The notes under the pieces are model-generated. The model had not been told where the DNA came from and made no database searches. It was given only the letters and a program-made list of their open reading frames with translations. A stretch of 43,737 bases of DNA, from NCBI GenBank assembly GCA_937924495.1, contig CALDSS010000014.1, positions 1-43,737 on the forward strand. The letters run 5' to 3'. Shown here in pieces: positions 16,878-24,524 of this stretch; the stretch's first letter is position 1, and every line of letters begins with the position of its first letter. Source of the DNA: an uncultured Saprospiraceae bacterium. GTDB taxonomy: Bacteria > Bacteroidota > Bacteroidia > Chitinophagales > Saprospiraceae. The translations under genes were made by a program, and so were the position numbers.

Positions 16878-17327
16878 TTATTTCTTCAAAATCAAATCTC
16901 CGTTGTGCATCCAAACAGCACGGTTGAGCTGATTTTGAGATTTGATTGACAAGGGGATTGAAGCAATTGATAAACCCAATCCTCCCAGTAGAAGGATATT
17001 TGCATTCCTTTCATTTCCTTCATCAGCTTGGTCAAAAGCAATGAAATAACTGGCTATTGCTGCTACATTTAGCATTAAAGCGATGTTTTGATTTTTTTGA
17101 GATTTCAAAAATTCTTGATAACCTACTTTACTATCTCGTAGCTCTTTCTTTAGGTTTTTCTTCCAAAACCCTACTCGATGGCTTTTACCTTCCTTTACAT
17201 AGGTTCTGCTAAAAAAGTTAGTGTTGAGATAAATTGACTCCGCATGCCAAGTTTTGAACTGGTCTTGAGCTACAGAAGTTGTGACAACGATAATTGAAAA
17301 AAGAAACAAGAAAAAGGTTGATTTCAT
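16878..17327 (-). CDS. Small exported protein of unknown function
   Basis: A 149-aa protein that I cannot assign to a named family. A signal peptide is clear (MKSTFFLFLFSIIVVTTSVAQ, cleavage after AQ, about residue 21). A basic stretch follows (KKNLKKELRDSKVGYQ), then two hydrophobic segments (about 83-99 and 110-126), separated by a short acidic loop QADEGNERN. The tail LNRAVWMHNGDLILKK recalls a motif in small Bacteroidota membrane proteins of unknown role. The hydrophobic pair suggests an anchor in the membrane, or an outer-membrane-associated hairpin. It is transcribed on its own toward the hairpin at 16831. Confidence 0.65.
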   Translation of the reverse strand: MKSTFFLFLFSIIVVTTSVAQDQFKTWHAESIYLNTNFFSRTYVKEGKSHRVGFWKKNLKKELRDSKVGYQEFLKSQKNQNIALMLNVAAIASYFIAFDQADEGNERNANILLLGGLGLSIASIPLSIKSQNQLNRAVWMHNGDLILKK

Positions 17328-17400
17328 AATTTAAATTTTAGGTAATATCTAAACTTTATTTGAGCTATAAAAATATTGCTTCCTCATTTTTTAACTTGAT

Positions 17401-17937
17401 TTAGCTTGGAAAATGATACTCGTTTTTTAAGATGTTTAAATGATGATAGGTGTGATAAGTGGTGAAATATACTATTTCTCTGACAGTACATTTACCAATT
17501 GCAGGATGAGGTAAAACATATTTTGATAACTTGATTTCATCCCATTTTTCAAGTGCCTTTTTCATCTCTGTTTTAGTTTTTAAAAACTTTTCAATCAACT
17601 CATTTTTATCAAAGGTGCGGCCTGCTTCTGCAGAAAAATTTTCGGGTGCTTTTATTTGTTTTTCTGAAAGTGTTGTTTGATATTTTTCAACCAATTCATC
17701 ATAGGATCTCTCCTTTCTATTCGTAGTCCCAAAGGTTAATTTTAGCATCATCTTTGGCGATTTCATTCCCTTATTTGCTGCTCGTGTAGATTTAACCAAA
17801 TGATATATGTGGTGAGAAATTGGCCATTTTCCTTTTACTAATTCTTTATTTAAATTTTCGATGGGTTGCTCGTTTACCCAATCTATGACTGCTTGAAAAG
17901 CTTTGTCAAGTTCAATATTCAGTTTTTCTTTATTCAT
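17401..17937 (-). CDS. DinB-superfamily protein
   Basis: About 178 aa, a four-helix-bundle protein of the DinB/YfiT superfamily, usually metal-dependent and often linked to thiol transfer or stress. The first helix has the usual pattern, with KWPISHHIYHLVKS holding a likely metal-ligand His, and YFTTYHTYHHLNILKNE near the C-terminus supplies the HxxxH-type pair. I took ATG 17937 (MNKEKLNIEL) as start; ATG 17964 adds nine polar residues and is possible. Substrate unknown. Immediately upstream of it lies the nested repeat cluster (17981-18397), so its original promoter region may have been displaced. Confidence 0.78.
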   Translation of the reverse strand: MNKEKLNIELDKAFQAVIDWVNEQPIENLNKELVKGKWPISHHIYHLVKSTRAANKGMKSPKMMLKLTFGTTNRKERSYDELVEKYQTTLSEKQIKAPENFSAEAGRTFDKNELIEKFLKTKTEMKKALEKWDEIKLSKYVLPHPAIGKCTVREIVYFTTYHTYHHLNILKNEYHFPS

Positions 17938-17997
17938 TTTCGAGTTATTATTTTTGTAAATCATCAGTTTTAATAACTATGAAGTTGTTTAAATATA

Positions 17998-18156
17998 GAA
18001 GTAGTTTAAAAACTCATTGATTGGCTGCAAGCGGCAAATTTAATCCTGAATTACGTTAAAAATCCTCGTTGATGCTAAGGCATCAACTGTGGTTTTTGCC
18101 TTATTCAGAATAAAATTTTCTCACTTTCGCGAAATCATGAATTCTTAAACAACTTC
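17998..18156 (+). repeat. Repeat family B, copy 1 (159 bp)
   Basis: Nearly identical to 38076-38234. The ends are GAAGTAGTTTAAAAACTC and the inverse GAATTCTTAAACAACTTC; it is flanked by ATA on both sides. Inside, GTTGATGC and GCATCAAC form a perfect 8-bp hairpin with loop TAAG. No open frame is present. Confidence 0.85.
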
Positions 18157-18227
18157 ATAGATTTTAGCTGCACAATCGCATTTGAAAAACCTGATTTTGC
18201 TAAATTTTTCAACTTCAATCTTTCGCT

Positions 18228-18362
18228 CTCTGTACAGGACAAAAGTAGAATCGGAGGTTTACTAAACTTAATTTTAAGGTAACCTTCGGTATCAATCCTT
18301 TAAAATCGAACCTTTAATTTAAAGCGAAGTTTAGTAAACCTAATGTTTTGTCCTGTACTTAG
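18228..18362 (+). mobile_element. MITE-A copy 3 with 9-bp target-site duplication
   Basis: A 135-bp element, ends CTCTGTACAGGACAAAA and TTTTGTCCTGTACTTAG, with the inner inverted arms. It is flanked by the perfect direct repeat TCTTTCGCT at 18219-18227 and 18363-18371. Its centre is closely related to copy 1. It sits inside the outer element at 17981-18397. Confidence 0.93.
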
Positions 18363-18460
18363 TCTTTCGCTTCTAAACTCCATTTTCAAACAACTTCTAT
18401 TGTAAATATAGAATATAAATAATTGATAAAGAATAGATTACAAATCGAATACTAAGTAAC

Positions 18461-18894
18461 ATGAACGTAACTCCTACTGAAAATCAGCAAGTTATCGTAA
18501 GGAAAAAGGTACAAGTTTTTTTTGAAAGACATTGAGAATAAACATAAAACATAGATTATGTATCCCAAAAGATGTGCTGGCTACCTTGAAGGATAAGTGG
18601 AGTTTATTTGTTTTGTATAATTTGAGTTATTTCGAAATACGGATCTTCGCAAAAAAAATTAACGGTATATCTGCTCGCATGCTTTAAGGCACTTTAAAGA
18701 AATTAGAATCAAATAGGATAATTTACCGAAAGGTATTTGCCGAAGTCTTGCCAAAGGTGGAATACAGGCTTACAGGTTTCGGTATAGAGCTATCGGAGAA
18801 GAGGATGAAGAAGAACGATTGGTTTTTACAAAAGTATCTTGAAGATAAGGGGCAAAAAAAAACTCCTACATCAGGAGGCAAAGCAAAGACGTAG
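18461..18894 (+). pseudogene. Broken HxlR-family transcription regulator
   Basis: The frame read from 18559 encodes CIPKDVLATLKDKWSLFVLYNL, then GISARML, an in-frame TAA (18685-18687), GTLKKLESNRIIYRKVFAEV, and LPKVEYRLTGFGIELSE. This is the HxlR winged-helix fold (Cys-Pro start, LxxKW, GISxRML, PxVEYxLT), whose members sense redox or aldehyde signals. An ATG at 18461 opens a different frame (MNVTPTENQQ) that stops near 18535, so a frameshift lies between 18505 and 18558 as well. With one frameshift and one stop the gene is dead. Its 3' end runs into the sRNA-like hairpin at 18854-18897. Confidence 0.8.
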
Positions 18895-18924
18895 GAGCAC
18901 TAAACATACTATGAGAAAACTACA
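18854..18924 (-). ncRNA. sRNA-like element, copy A
   Basis: On the minus strand a TATATTTA box (18937-18930) is followed after 8 bases by AGTTTTCTCATAGTATGTTT (18921-18902), identical in three copies. Then CTCCTAC/GTAGGAG (18863-18869 with 18891-18897) forms a hairpin, with GCCTCCT in its loop, and nine Ts end the element (18862-18854). This is the layout of a short small-RNA gene with an intrinsic terminator. Expression is not shown. Confidence 0.55.
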
Positions 18925-19136
18925 CGATGTAAATATATTATGCTTTAGAGGAATATATTTTTGTTTTCGATGTTTATTTTTGCTCCAACTATTTAGCGGT
19001 AGGATAGAGTGAGTAAATGGTAAAATATTTATATTTATTTTTCAAATATGAATATTCTGTTCAAAATTTAACGTCAAAATTTGTGACATCGAATTTTACC
19101 AAATCTGTATAAAGAAGAAAAAATAGAAGAGTCGAG

Positions 19137-19206
19137 AAAAAAAAATTCCTACACCTTAGAAGGGACGAAGGTGTAGGACCTAAAACATACTATGAGAAAA
19201 CTGAGT
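19137..19206 (-). ncRNA. sRNA-like element, copy B
   Basis: Minus strand: box TATATTGC (19214-19207), 4-base gap, the identical 20-nt block (19202-19183), then a perfect 11-bp hairpin TCCTACACCTT/AAGGTGTAGGA (19147-19157 with 19168-19178). The loop on the element strand is CGTCCCTTCT, and nine Ts end it. It runs in the same direction as copy A, 280 bp away. Confidence 0.58.
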
Positions 19207-19214
19207 GCAATATA

Positions 19215-19504
19215 GAGGCATTGAACGTTTGTACAAGGTGCAATTTATTTTGTGTTGAGTACCAATGAGAAAGCGGTAGTTTTTGTTTAGAAAGCGGTAG
19301 TTTTGATGAGTTAATGGTTATTTAGGCCATTTTTCTTGAGAAAACGGAAGTTTAAACATCAATTGAAACTAAATAAAATATATAACTTGCTGACTTTAAA
19401 TTCTTCATAAAAATAAAAAAAATAAATACTCAATTTATCATTATTGTTTTGGTGTTTCTTACGACATCATTTCATGAAAAATTTAATATTTAATTATATA
19501 AACG
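19215..19504. other. AT-rich intergenic region
   Basis: No gene or strong hairpin is seen. The trinucleotide-like phrase AAAGCGGTAGTTTT/GAAAACGGAAGTTT appears three times in loose form between 19269 and 19352, perhaps a degenerate short direct repeat. Confidence 0.3.
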
Positions 19505-19951
19505 ATGAGATTTGTGATTCCTTTTTTTTGCTTTTTCTTATGGGTTGGATGTAGAAACAATAACTTAGAAAGTAAAGATGCATCTTCTGAATTGACTTCT
19601 TTGACAGGAGTGGCAGACTTTGATAAGTTTTATTACAAGTTTCATTCTGATACAATTTTTCAAATCGATCACATTCAATTTCCGCTTCAAGGAATACCGG
19701 CCAACGCCGGAGAATTAGAAGTTGAGGAATCGAGTTTTCGGTGGCAAAAGGAAGATTGGGCTGCTCATAAGTTGATAACGAGTAAAGAATTTGAAAGTAC
19801 TTTTCAAGTATTAGACGAAACCTTAATTACTGAATTTATAATTCATAGAGAAGGAACCATGGGTATGAAAAGGCGATTTTCAAAATCTGATACCGGTTGG
19901 AAACTAATATATTATGCTGCAATGAATCCACTTAAAATTCATAAAAACTAA
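19505..19951 (+). CDS. Lipoprotein, possibly DUF4348-like
   Basis: A 148-aa lipoprotein. The signal sequence MRFVIPFFCFFLWVGC has lipobox WVGC (Cys16), so it should be anchored in the outer or inner membrane facing the periplasm. The mature part has FDKFYYKFHSDTIFQIDHIQFPLQG, a pattern I associate with small Bacteroidota lipoproteins (DUF4348-like), with no known function. The C-terminal half alternates hydrophobic and polar residues and ends KLIYYAAMNPLKIHKN, suggesting a beta fold. It lies 24 bp upstream of yidD in the same direction, so they may share a transcript. Confidence 0.7.
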   Translation: MRFVIPFFCFFLWVGCRNNNLESKDASSELTSLTGVADFDKFYYKFHSDTIFQIDHIQFPLQGIPANAGELEVEESSFRWQKEDWAAHKLITSKEFESTFQVLDETLITEFIIHREGTMGMKRRFSKSDTGWKLIYYAAMNPLKIHKN

Positions 19952-19975
19952 ATACTTCAAACCACGTTTATTTAT

Positions 19976-20224
19976 ATGATCAACAGATTTTTGAAATTGA
20001 TTTTCATTCTACCTGTTAGGGGTTATCAGATTTTTATTTCTCCATTATTGGGGTCTAACTGCAGATTCCAACCCACCTGTTCGCATTACATGATTGGAGC
20101 GATAGAGGAGTGGGGTATAATTAAGGGTATTTGGATGGGACTGAAAAGAATATTCGGATGCCACCCATGGAATGAAAATGACCCTTTAGATCCTGTCCCA
20201 AAAAATCCTAAAAGGAGAAATTGA
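19976..20224 (+). CDS. yidD: Membrane protein insertion efficiency factor YidD
   Basis: An 82-aa inner-membrane-associated protein that assists YidC/Sec in inserting membrane proteins. The family is easy to recognise: [36 protein letters not shown], then [21 protein letters not shown]. The conserved Cys residues in [11 protein letters not shown] and GCHPW are present. Length is normal for the family. In many bacteria yidD sits with rpmH, rnpA and yidC, but here it precedes a rhomboid protease. Confidence 0.96.
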   Translation: MINRFLKLIFILPVRGYQIFISPLLGSNCRFQPTCSHYMIGAIEEWGIIKGIWMGLKRIFGCHPWNENDPLDPVPKNPKRRN

Positions 20225-20231
20225 AAATTAT

Positions 20232-20239
20232 TAATTTTG
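20232..20239 (+). promoter_or_regulatory. Bacteroidota -7 box (TAATTTTG) before the rhomboid gene
   Basis: TAATTTTG matches TAnnTTTG exactly, 17 bp before the ATG at 20256. No clear -33 TTTG. Confidence 0.45.
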
Positions 20240-20255
20240 CCAAAAACAAAATTGC

Positions 20256-21197
20256 ATGTTTAAATCAATCTGGGAAGACATAAAATTGGCGTTCAATCAA
20301 GGTAATATGGTTATCCGCCTGATTTTTGTGAATGTAGCGATTTTTGTAGTGATGGCAATTCTTCCGCTATTCGTTAAGGCAATTGATTTTCAAAACTCGG
20401 AAACTATATACTGGGACATCGTTCATTTTTTCTGCATTTCAGATGATTGGTACACCAACTTGCTGCATTTATGGTCAGTTTTCACCCACATGTTTTTGCA
20501 TACAGATTTCTTCCACCTTTTATGGAATATGTTGTTTCTCTATTGGTTTGGGCGTATTACAGGAGATTTGTTGGGTGATAGGCATATTTTACCGCTTTAT
20601 TTATTAGGAGGACTCTTTGGGGCGTTGATCTACTTTCTTTCCGCAACACTTTTACCAGATTATTACTTAGTTGGTTCTTATGCATTAGGGGCATCTGCAG
20701 CTGTAATGGCCATAGTGGCAGCAGCGGGAGTTACGGCTCCTGATTATACGATTCATTTGTTCTTGTTGGGGCCTATAAGATTGAAGTTTATAGTAGGAGT
20801 CCTGATATTATTGGATATTGTAGGAATAGGAAGTTTGAGCAACACTGGAGGTCACTTTGCACATTTAGGAGGTGTTTTCCTTGGATATATGTACGTAAAC
20901 CAAATGCGGAGTAACGGGGCAGACTGGTCTGTGCCTGTAAACAGGACAATTGATTCTATTTCCACCTTCTTTTCCAATATTTTTAAATCTAATAAAGGAC
21001 CACGAAAAGTTTATAAAAACCCAGACGCTTCCAAATTTCAAAAAAGTAAAGGAAGTGCACGTTCTGATAAAACAGCAACTCAGGGCTCTCACCAAGAGGC
21101 CTTGGATTCAATTTTAGATAAAATAAAAAGAGACGGTTACGACAGCTTGTCCTCAGAAGAAAAGGAGTTCCTATTTAACGCAAGTAAAAAGAATTGA
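20256..21197 (+). CDS. Rhomboid-family intramembrane serine protease
   Basis: A 313-aa membrane protease that cleaves substrates inside the bilayer. Six or so hydrophobic segments lie between residues 20 and 215. The nucleophile is Ser147 in LGASAAVMA (GxSx motif), and the partner is most likely His203 in GGHFAHLGG. HTDFFHLLWNMLFLYWFGR (82-100) is the conserved region before the active site. The last 90 residues are cytoplasmic, rich in Lys and Ser (PDASKFQKSKGSARSDK), ending in a short helix, SSEEKEFLFNASKK, as in many Bacteroidota members. Overlaps the next gene by four bases (TTGA). Confidence 0.93.
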   Translation: MFKSIWEDIKLAFNQGNMVIRLIFVNVAIFVVMAILPLFVKAIDFQNSETIYWDIVHFFCISDDWYTNLLHLWSVFTHMFLHTDFFHLLWNMLFLYWFGRITGDLLGDRHILPLYLLGGLFGALIYFLSATLLPDYYLVGSYALGASAAVMAIVAAAGVTAPDYTIHLFLLGPIRLKFIVGVLILLDIVGIGSLSNTGGHFAHLGGVFLGYMYVNQMRSNGADWSVPVNRTIDSISTFFSNIFKSNKGPRKVYKNPDASKFQKSKGSARSDKTATQGSHQEALDSILDKIKRDGYDSLSSEEKEFLFNASKKN

Positions 21198-22237
21198 AAT
21201 TATTAACCCAATTAACTAAAATTTTTACCTATTGTTTTGCCGCTGCGCTTATGCTGGCTTACCTCGCGCCCTATGTAAGTGCTAAGAGTTTTTGGCCAAT
21301 CATGTTTTTTGGTATAGCTTATCCCTGGTTAGTCCTCGTCAATTTTTTTATTTTATTGGGTGGGATTCTATTTAAGAAACGTAGATTTGTAATTCTTCCC
21401 TTTTTAGCAATTTTTTTAGGTATAAATTATCTATCCTCTTTTTTCGGATTTAATTTTTCAAAAAAAGATAATTCGGACAACCTAAAGTTAGTATCCTACA
21501 ATATAAATTCATTTTATGGTGTAGATGCTAAAAAAAACTATCGGCTCCAGACCTCTAATCCAGTCCTTGAAACGGTCAAAGAACTTCAAGTTGATTTTGC
21601 ATGTTTTCAAGAGTTATTTTTATCAGCAAAACTCGAAGAGTACATGGATAATTACAATTTGTTCAAATACGAAAAAAATCCCATTAACTTTTTTTATCAG
21701 GGTTCCAATCATGAATTTTTAGAAAATGGATTTATTGCCCGAGATGATTTGAATGGGGTGAGTTGGTTTGAAATTGAAAAAGAACAAATTCGGGTTAGAG
21801 TGTATAACATACACCTCAAATCAAACCAAATTTCATTATCTGCTGATAAATTCTATATCAAAGAAGACTTTTTTACGATGAAAATGCCTCGTTTAATAAA
21901 GTCTGTTTTGATTAAATTAATAAAGGGCTCAAAAATAAGAGTTCGCCAAGCGGAAGAACTTGCTGCCCATATTTCTGAATGTCCTTACCCAGTAATTGTA
22001 TGTGGCGATCTCAATGAAGTACCTCTTTCTTATCCCTATAGAATTATTTCTAAAGGATTAAAAGATGCATTTCATGAAAAAGGTAGGGGATTTGGTTTTA
22101 CCTATGCGGGAAAAATTCCAGGATTACGGTTAGATTATGTTTTAGTGAGTCCAGAAATTGAAATTGTGGACTTAAGAATCGGGAAAGACAAGCTTTCAGA
22201 CCATTATCCGTTAATTGCTTATCTAAAAATTAAATAG
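21194..22237 (+). CDS. Endonuclease/exonuclease/phosphatase (EEP) family membrane protein
   Basis: A 347-aa protein with a DNase I-like phosphoesterase fold. The N-terminus has two or three hydrophobic helices (about 8-85), which anchor the enzyme in the membrane. The catalytic domain carries LVSYNINSF, FACFQELF, VYNIHLKSNQ, CGDLNEVPLSYPY and KLSDHYPLIAYL, so the metal-ligand and His-Asp residues are in place. The start is TTG at 21194, overlapping the rhomboid stop; starting at the later ATG 21251 would cut into the first helix. Substrate may be nucleic acid or a phospholipid. Confidence 0.88.
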   Translation: MKLLTQLTKIFTYCFAAALMLAYLAPYVSAKSFWPIMFFGIAYPWLVLVNFFILLGGILFKKRRFVILPFLAIFLGINYLSSFFGFNFSKKDNSDNLKLVSYNINSFYGVDAKKNYRLQTSNPVLETVKELQVDFACFQELFLSAKLEEYMDNYNLFKYEKNPINFFYQGSNHEFLENGFIARDDLNGVSWFEIEKEQIRVRVYNIHLKSNQISLSADKFYIKEDFFTMKMPRLIKSVLIKLIKGSKIRVRQAEELAAHISECPYPVIVCGDLNEVPLSYPYRIISKGLKDAFHEKGRGFGFTYAGKIPGLRLDYVLVSPEIEIVDLRIGKDKLSDHYPLIAYLKIK

Positions 22238-22243
22238 GAATTT

Positions 22244-22251
22244 TACTTTTG
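22244..22251 (+). promoter_or_regulatory. Bacteroidota -7 box (TACTTTTG) before lspA
   Basis: Perfect TAnnTTTG, 23 bp before the lspA start. It suggests lspA has its own promoter despite the tight cluster. Confidence 0.45.
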
Positions 22252-22274
22252 CGTCCTATCAAAAAATATTCATT

Positions 22275-22943
22275 TTGAAAAGAGGTTCTTTTGTTGTTTT
22301 GGTGATTGTATTGATTCTATTTTTGGATCAATGGCTTAAGGTTTGGATTAAAACCAACCTATACTACGGTGAGGAATTTAATTTATTAGGCTTGAATTGG
22401 GCCAGAATTCACTTCGTAGAGAATGAAGGCATGGCCTTTGGATTAACATTGGGCGGCAGTTATGGAAAACTGATATTAAGTCTATTTAGAATTGTGGTGG
22501 TTTCAGCAATGGGATATTACATATATAGTCTTATAAAAGAAAAGGTAAGCTATGGCTTACTTGGCAGCATAGCGTTGATAATGGCAGGAGCGCTCGGCAA
22601 TATTCTTGATAGTGCCTTTTATGGTGTAATTTTTTCTGATTCAAATCCTTATCACCGCAATGTAGCTGAACTTTTCCCTGCGGAAGGAGGCTATGGTAGT
22701 TTCCTGTATGGAAAAGTAGTCGATATGTTCTACTTTCCGATGTTTAGCGGCTATTTCCCTGACTGGCTTCCTTTTTGGGCAGGAGAACAATATTTGTTTT
22801 TTAGACCAGTTTTCAATTTAGCGGATGCCTCCATTACTGTTGGAGTATTTAGTATCATCATTTTTTATAGGCATATTTTTCAGGATGAAGAACAAAATCC
22901 TTCACCTGAGGCAGAGCCTATTTTCTCAGAAATATCTGAATAA
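22275..22943 (+). CDS. lspA: Lipoprotein signal peptidase II
   Basis: A 222-aa inner-membrane aspartyl protease that removes signal peptides from prolipoproteins. Four transmembrane segments are visible. Catalytic regions are GALGNILDSAFYG, VVDMFYFPMF and FNLADASITVG; the two catalytic Asp residues lie in the VVD and FNLAD motifs. The stretch between GNILDS and VVDM is longer than in E. coli (SDSNPYHRNVAELFPAEGGYG), as is common in Bacteroidota. The start is TTG at 22275, giving MKRGSFVVLVIVLILFLDQWLKVW, where the DQ after the first helix is conserved. Many lipoproteins in this window are potential substrates. Confidence 0.95.
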   Translation: MKRGSFVVLVIVLILFLDQWLKVWIKTNLYYGEEFNLLGLNWARIHFVENEGMAFGLTLGGSYGKLILSLFRIVVVSAMGYYIYSLIKEKVSYGLLGSIALIMAGALGNILDSAFYGVIFSDSNPYHRNVAELFPAEGGYGSFLYGKVVDMFYFPMFSGYFPDWLPFWAGEQYLFFRPVFNLADASITVGVFSIIIFYRHIFQDEEQNPSPEAEPIFSEISE

Positions 22944-22951
22944 AAAAAAAT

Positions 22952-22991
22952 CCCAAGTTGCAAACCTTGCAACTGGAATTTTATTTTTTTT
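22952..22991 (+). terminator. Terminator after lspA
   Basis: AGTTGCAA at 22956-22963 pairs with TTGCAACT at 22967-22974; T-rich sequence follows to 22991. The A-run upstream means it could also serve the convergent arsR gene at 23021. Confidence 0.75.
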
Positions 22992-23020
22992 GAGTAGTGT
23001 TTACAAGAATTCTCTTTTAA

Positions 23021-23353
23021 TTAACTAACCGATTTTTCTTCAGTTTCAGTTAATGCCAAAAAATTATTGACAGAATTCACTGCATTTAAAATACCATCAT
23101 AGTTTACACTATAATGAATGTACTTGCCATCTCTTTTCGTGATTACAAGACCGTTGATTCTTAAAATTCTGAGGTGTTGGGAAGTAATGGATTGCTCAAG
23201 TTTAAGTGTATTGTAGATTTTATTGACATTAATAGAATCGTTTTTATCAATAAACTCCAAAATTTTAAGCCTTAAAGGATGTGCGAGTGCCCTCAAAATC
23301 TCTGAGGAGATCAAGAGTTTCTCTTGATCGAGATTTACCTTTGCCTTTCTCAT
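23021..23353 (-). CDS. ArsR-family winged-helix regulator 1
   Basis: A 110-aa DNA-binding protein. LRALAHPLRLKILEFIDKN is the N-terminal ArsR signature, followed by the recognition region KLEQSITSQHLRILRINGLV and the wing TKRDGKYIHYSVNY. The metal-binding CxC motif of ArsR/SmtB proteins is absent and there is no Cys in the sequence, so it likely senses something other than a metal or acts by level. It is a paralog of the gene at 23608 and oriented the same way, 254 bp downstream. A family hallmark is autoregulation, but I see no obvious operator in front of this copy. Confidence 0.88.
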   Translation of the reverse strand: MRKAKVNLDQEKLLISSEILRALAHPLRLKILEFIDKNDSINVNKIYNTLKLEQSITSQHLRILRINGLVITKRDGKYIHYSVNYDGILNAVNSVNNFLALTETEEKSVS

Positions 23354-23455
23354 AGAAGTAATGTTTTGCTCAAAGTAAAAGTCCTAAAAATAGACTGTAA
23401 ATAAATATTGAAAGCAAATATGCGTAAAGAATTTATATTTTCAAAGCCATAAATT

Positions 23456-23487
23456 AAAAATGCCAAGAACATGGTATGTCCTTGGCA
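23456..23487 (-). terminator. Terminator after the second ArsR gene
   Basis: TGCCAAGAACAT at 23461-23472 pairs with ATGTCCTTGGCA at 23476-23487 with one mismatch and loop GGT. On the minus strand it is followed by TTTTT. Confidence 0.75.
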
Positions 23488-23607
23488 CTCAATCTCTTAT
23501 CGAAGTAAACCGGGTTTTAACTATGTCTTTAAAGATAAATTTAAAGTAAAGGTATAGTCTATTTCTTATCTTTTTTATTGTTAGTTACATGGGATGTGTA
23601 GAGAAAT

Positions 23608-23946
23608 TTAATTCGCCAGTTCTTCAACGAGATTAGAAATTTGAGAAAGTCGTTCTTCGTTTAGTGTGTAAAAAATAAACTTTCCATGTCTTTCTGTAGA
23701 AACAACTCCTGACCTTCTCAAAATTGCCAAATGTTGTGATGCTACTGATTGTTCCAAGCGTAGTTTGATGTAAATTTCTGTTACGGTCATCTTACCGTTT
23801 TCTTCAAGCAAGTCAATCATCTTTTGTCTAAGATTATGATTGACAGCACGCAGAACAAGAACGGCTTTTCTTAACTCTGCATAATCCAGCCGCACCTCCG
23901 CTTTGCCTTTCTTCAATAGAAAGACCTCATTTTTTTGCTTTCTCAT
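23608..23946 (-). CDS. ArsR-family winged-helix regulator 2
   Basis: A 112-aa regulator of the ArsR fold, paralog of the 23021 gene. It has VLRAVNHNLRQKMIDLLEENG, the recognition helix RLEQSVASQHLAILRRSGVV and the wing STERHGKFIFYTLN. No Cys pair for metal binding is present. The N-terminus is basic (MRKQKNEVFLLKKGK). A perfect inverted repeat, TTCTCTG-CCC-CAGAGAA, lies 31-47 bp upstream of the start and could be its own operator. A terminator at 23456-23487 separates it from the downstream paralog, so each probably has its own promoter. Confidence 0.88.
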   Translation of the reverse strand: MRKQKNEVFLLKKGKAEVRLDYAELRKAVLVLRAVNHNLRQKMIDLLEENGKMTVTEIYIKLRLEQSVASQHLAILRRSGVVSTERHGKFIFYTLNEERLSQISNLVEELAN

Positions 23947-23976
23947 AATAATGTTTAATTAAAATTTTGAATAATT

Positions 23977-23993
23977 TTCTCTGCCCCAGAGAA
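23977..23993. promoter_or_regulatory. Inverted repeat, possible ArsR operator
   Basis: TTCTCTG (23977-23983) and CAGAGAA (23987-23993) are perfect arms around CCC, just upstream of the ArsR-like gene. The operator role is an inference from position. Confidence 0.4.
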
Positions 23994-24515
23994 TCCAAAG
24001 ACTATACCAAACTGAAATATTATGATTTTTTGTAAGGTACAAATCATTGATAATGAGACAAAAATAGAAAAATCATTTCCACAATAACAAAAAGTTTCTA
24101 ATTTATTATCGTTTGTAATATTTTGTTGGAATTACTTGGCTTTCTTCATTGTTTTTGAGGGCGTATTTGGTTTATGGAAAGATGATAATCAAGTGCGTAA
24201 AAAAGCGATTTGCTCAATTAGCGTTATAAAAACTGTTCTTAGTTCAAATGAATAAAAATGGTATTTTTGCTCTCGTAAGTAATCCTTTGTGGATTTCAAT
24301 TTTTTAGGTGTTCGAACTCATATTGAAATTTTGATGTTATTCTTTTAGTCGTCTTTCTGAAATATCTTGTAGAGCAATCAATGGTTATTTTTTCGATAAT
24401 TGAGACAAAAAATTCGAGATATAGCCTTCGCTATTGTTCGCCTTTTTAACGAAAAGCAGCGGAAAAAGAAGCATTTAAATTGCATACAAATTATTTTAAA
24501 ATAAAGACTTTTACC
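23994..24515. other. Intergenic region with no recognised gene
   Basis: AT-rich sequence between the ArsR gene and MITE-A copy 4. I see no coding potential with known motifs and no strong terminator; it should hold the ArsR promoter on the minus strand. Confidence 0.35.
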
Positions 24516-24524
24516 TAACATACT

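Larger units (their letters stand above)
17981..18397. mobile_element. Composite of nested inverted-repeat elements (outer element)
   Basis: The outer ends read GAAGTTGTTT at 17981-17990 and AAACAACTTC ending at 18397, flanked by TAT on both sides (17978-17980, 18398-18400). Removing the two inner insertions (17998-18156 and 18228-18362, with one copy of each duplication) leaves an element of about 111 bp whose ends match family B. This is a reconstruction from the sequence, not a proven history. Confidence 0.55.

Noticed and set aside
17981-18397. CRISPR array
   Set aside because: The repeats are long, few, unevenly spaced and inverted; no cas gene is present.
18911-19012. Short 33-codon frame (MRKLHDVN...)
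   Set aside because: Its start lies in the conserved sRNA block and the other copies stop after a few codons, so it is not kept as a gene.
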